Shown here: piece by piece, positions 16,201-17,225 of the stretch
Layout: every line of letters begins with the position of its first letter
Numbering within the stretch: the stretch's first letter is position 1
Source of the DNA: an uncultured Panacagrimonas sp.
GTDB lineage: Bacteria > Pseudomonadota > Gammaproteobacteria > Nevskiales > Nevskiaceae
NCBI GenBank assembly: GCA_946481265.1
Contig: CAMLNE010000046.1
Location: forward strand, 1-17,225
Direction: 5' to 3'
DNA length: 17,225 nucleotides
Notes under the pieces: model-generated
What the model saw: only the letters and a program-made list of their open reading frames with translations
What the model was told of the DNA's origin: nothing
Databases searched by the model: none
Made by a program: the position numbers and the translations under genes

Positions 16201-17225
16201 CGGACGCGGCGCGCAGCTTTGCCGAGCGCCAGCGCCTGTTCGAGCTGCCGCGCTCGTCCTGGGCCGACTACGACGTGTCGACGATCTCGCCCGGCGGCGG
16301 CGTGTATCCGCGCAGCGCCAAGCGCGTGAAGCTGTCGCCTGAAGCGGCCCGCGCGCTGGGCATCGAACCCGGGACGCTCACGCCCAGCGAACTGATCCGC
16401 GCCTGCCTGCGTGCGCCGGTGGACCTGCTGTGGAACGGCGGCATCGGGACCTGGGTGAAGGCCAGCGACGAGGGGCACGAGCAGGCACGCGACCGCGCCA
16501 ACGATGCCCTGCGCGTGGATGGCCGCGAACTGCGCGCGCGCGTCGTGGGCGAGGGCGGCAACCTCGGCTTCACCCAGGCCGGGCGCGTCGAGTACGCGCT
16601 GCGCGGCGCCGACGGCCACGGCGGGCGCCTGAACACCGATGCGATCGACAACAGCGGCGGCGTGCACTCGTCGGACCGCGAGGTGAACATCAAGATCGCG
16701 CTCAACGAAGCGCTGCAGACAGGCCGGCTCGGCCGCGACGCGCGCGACCGCCTGCTGGCCGCGATGACCGAGGACGTCGTGCGCTTCGTGCTGCGCGACA
16801 ACGCCGTGCAGTCCGGCGCGATCAGCCTGATCGAGTCGCAGGCCGCGCAGCGTCTGGACGATCACGTCGCCCTGATCCGCCGCCTGGAGCGCGAAGGACG
16901 CCTGGACCGCGTGCTCGAGGCCCTGCCCGACGACGAGGAACTGTTGCAGCGGCGCAGCACCGACAAGGGCCTGACGCGGCCGGAGATCGCGGTGCTGATG
17001 GCCTACGCCAAGATGGCGATCAACGATGCGGCGCTCGACAGCAGCCTGCCCGACGACCCCTACTTCGTCGACGCGCTGCTCGAGGACTTCCCGCCGGCCC
17101 TGGTCGAGCAGCATCGGCCCGCGCTGGTAGATCACCGCCTGCGCCGCGAGATCGTCGCCACCATCCTGTCCAACGACATCGTCAACCGCATGGGCGCCGC
17201 GTTCGCGCACCGCCTGTCCGAGGAC
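13218..17225 (+). CDS. NAD-specific glutamate dehydrogenase, large (180-kDa type), 3' end beyond window
   Basis: Oxidises glutamate to 2-oxoglutarate and ammonium with NAD, mainly in amino acid catabolism. 1336 codons are present without a stop; the family is about 1600 aa (GdhB of Pseudomonas), so roughly 280 residues lie off the right edge. The long N-terminal part (about 1-780) is the regulatory ACT-containing region, recognised by overall order including TCMADRPFLVDT. The catalytic core has RGGLRWSDR (789-797), EDFRTEVLGLMKAQQVKN, VPVGAKGGF (K825), AADKGTSTFSDIAN (D890, K891) and SGGSAGYDHKKMGIT. The NAD domain has GIGDMSGDVFGNG (959-971). VVGEGGNLGFTQ and DNSGGVHSSDREVNIKI follow. The ATG at 13218 has GGAGGAG just upstream. 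No frameshift is seen where I translated it. Confidence 0.97.
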   Translation, partial: MSQATLDPIEALTPPADRAWIRAYFASAPVEFLHRRAPAELRDIALAHRAQFRQRDVRRDEVWIGDGPAAGLLQLRTCMADRPFLVDTALMVLRERGFAVEGLLHPVLHVRRDADGRMRNAVPALEREGAAADAPLESWIALDFEGTADAASRADLRARLEARFAQLRIAVDDYPQMRRRLHDLIETLSHPPPGIDADEIAESRAFLDWLDAHRFTFMASSESRTAARPDGRPCFEPLPAQGLGLAREGGALADTDALIAPREELDRYADSARVIVVTKSLQRAPIRHDEPLDVVSVKHFDADGHVIGLTRFVGLFALAAYQEAPWAIPLVRRKCERVLDASRLDPGSYSGKALREILGGYPRDELFQSSETELLQTCLGIHALRERQHLRLFLRRDRYGRFFSALVYLPRERYSREMRDRIGQELLQACGAQSLERSVEFLRGGFARLHMQLRTPPGTVLARPVEEIEQRLLRATRPFRDQLRAALRDLDMADSDALAQRFGEAFTPAYLERNAPSEAAADVGHLARLDAQRPVRVALLPGVPHARLKLFCLGEPRALSDVLPVLENFGLRTLRLDPEPVRPAIGGILWVQEFDVETPTGSSPDGAREVEQLLPQVLAGAAEDDGLNRLVLAAGLRARQVVLLRVLARYTNQIGLPYGRADIERSVAGAAGVACRLVRLFEIRFDPAVEAASRVAQEREATTALDTALDAVNGLDADRVLRALASVVRAGLRTNFWQRDRAGQPKPWISLKLDPARIPELPRPRPAFEIWVYSPRVEGVHLRGGRVARGGLRWSDRSEDFRTEVLGLMKAQQVKNVVIVPVGAKGGFVVKRAPPPSERGAWMAHGVAAYQTFLRGLLDLTDNRVGERIEPPADTVRHDGDDPYLVVAADKGTSTFSDIANEVATEYGFWLGDAFASGGSAGYDHKKMGITARGGWESVKRHFRELGTDIMHSEFTVVGIGDMSGDVFGNGMLLSPHIRLVAAFDHRHVFIDPTPDAARSFAERQRLFELPRSSWADYDVSTISPGGGVYPRSAKRVKLSPEAARALGIEPGTLTPSELIRACLRAPVDLLWNGGIGTWVKASDEGHEQARDRANDALRVDGRELRARVVGEGGNLGFTQAGRVEYALRGADGHGGRLNTDAIDNSGGVHSSDREVNIKIALNEALQTGRLGRDARDRLLAAMTEDVVRFVLRDNAVQSGAISLIESQAAQRLDDHVALIRRLEREGRLDRVLEALPDDEELLQRRSTDKGLTRPEIAVLMAYAKMAINDAALDSSLPDDPYFVDALLEDFPPALVEQHRPALVDHRLRREIVATILSNDIVNRMGAAFAHRLSED

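Noticed and set aside
13884..17210. 1108-codon open frame on the minus strand
   Set aside because: It lies entirely opposite the NAD-glutamate dehydrogenase gene, which has unmistakable family motifs. Its His/Gln/Ala/Val-rich composition is typical of antisense frames in high-GC DNA.

Overview
The window is a high-GC bacterial chromosome segment with dense, mostly conventional coding. The gene families (ModE with two mop domains, 180-kDa-type NAD-glutamate dehydrogenase, hexameric GdhA, persulfide dioxygenase with YeeE-type transporters) and the codon style suggest a gammaproteobacterium of the Xanthomonadales/Lysobacterales. This placement is an inference, not a measured assignment.

Layout. 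(1) 207-3587 (+): a large GH94-type glycoside phosphorylase, probably acting on beta-1,2-glucooligosaccharides. Bases 1-206 hold no gene I can assign. (2) 3691-4596 (-): a DUF3228 protein preceded by a small secreted cysteine-containing protein. (3) 4768-6114 (-): NADP-glutamate dehydrogenase gdhA with a candidate promoter upstream; 6115-6409 is otherwise empty. (4) 6410-8984: a reactive-sulfur module. Three minus-strand genes overlap by 4 bases at each junction (YeeE half-transporter, DUF6691 half-transporter, persulfide dioxygenase). Divergent from them are a CsoR/CstR-family repressor with a histone-H1-like basic tail and a DUF442 phosphatase-like protein. A palindrome lies exactly over the repressor's start codon. 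(5) 9019-12443: the molybdate module. It contains a strong hairpin, a perfect ModE box over the promoter, modA-modB-modC, a MITE-like element of about 250 bp sitting on the modC stop codon, a further inverted repeat, and modE on the opposite strand. (6) 12457-13074 (-): a METTL7-like methyltransferase immediately upstream of modE. (7) 13218-17225 (+): a large NAD-specific glutamate dehydrogenase that runs off the right edge.

How the genes work together. The sulfur module looks complete: import of a sulfur compound such as thiosulfate by the split YeeE pair, oxidation of (glutathione) persulfide by the dioxygenase, and a persulfide-type thiol sensor for control. It resembles the bigR operon described in Xylella and Agrobacterium, but with a CsoR-family sensor in place of the ArsR-family BigR and with the DUF442 domain as a separate gene. 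The molybdate module pairs high-affinity uptake with its own repressor and a textbook operator. The two glutamate dehydrogenases are of unrelated size classes, usually assigned to ammonium assimilation (NADP) and glutamate catabolism (NAD).

The most unusual points are: ModC lacking its mop/TOBE domain, with its stop codon inside the end of a foldback element; the tailed CsoR-family sensor with an atypical cysteine spacing and a start-codon operator; and the rewired sulfur module. I found no tRNA, rRNA, CRISPR array or complete insertion sequence.
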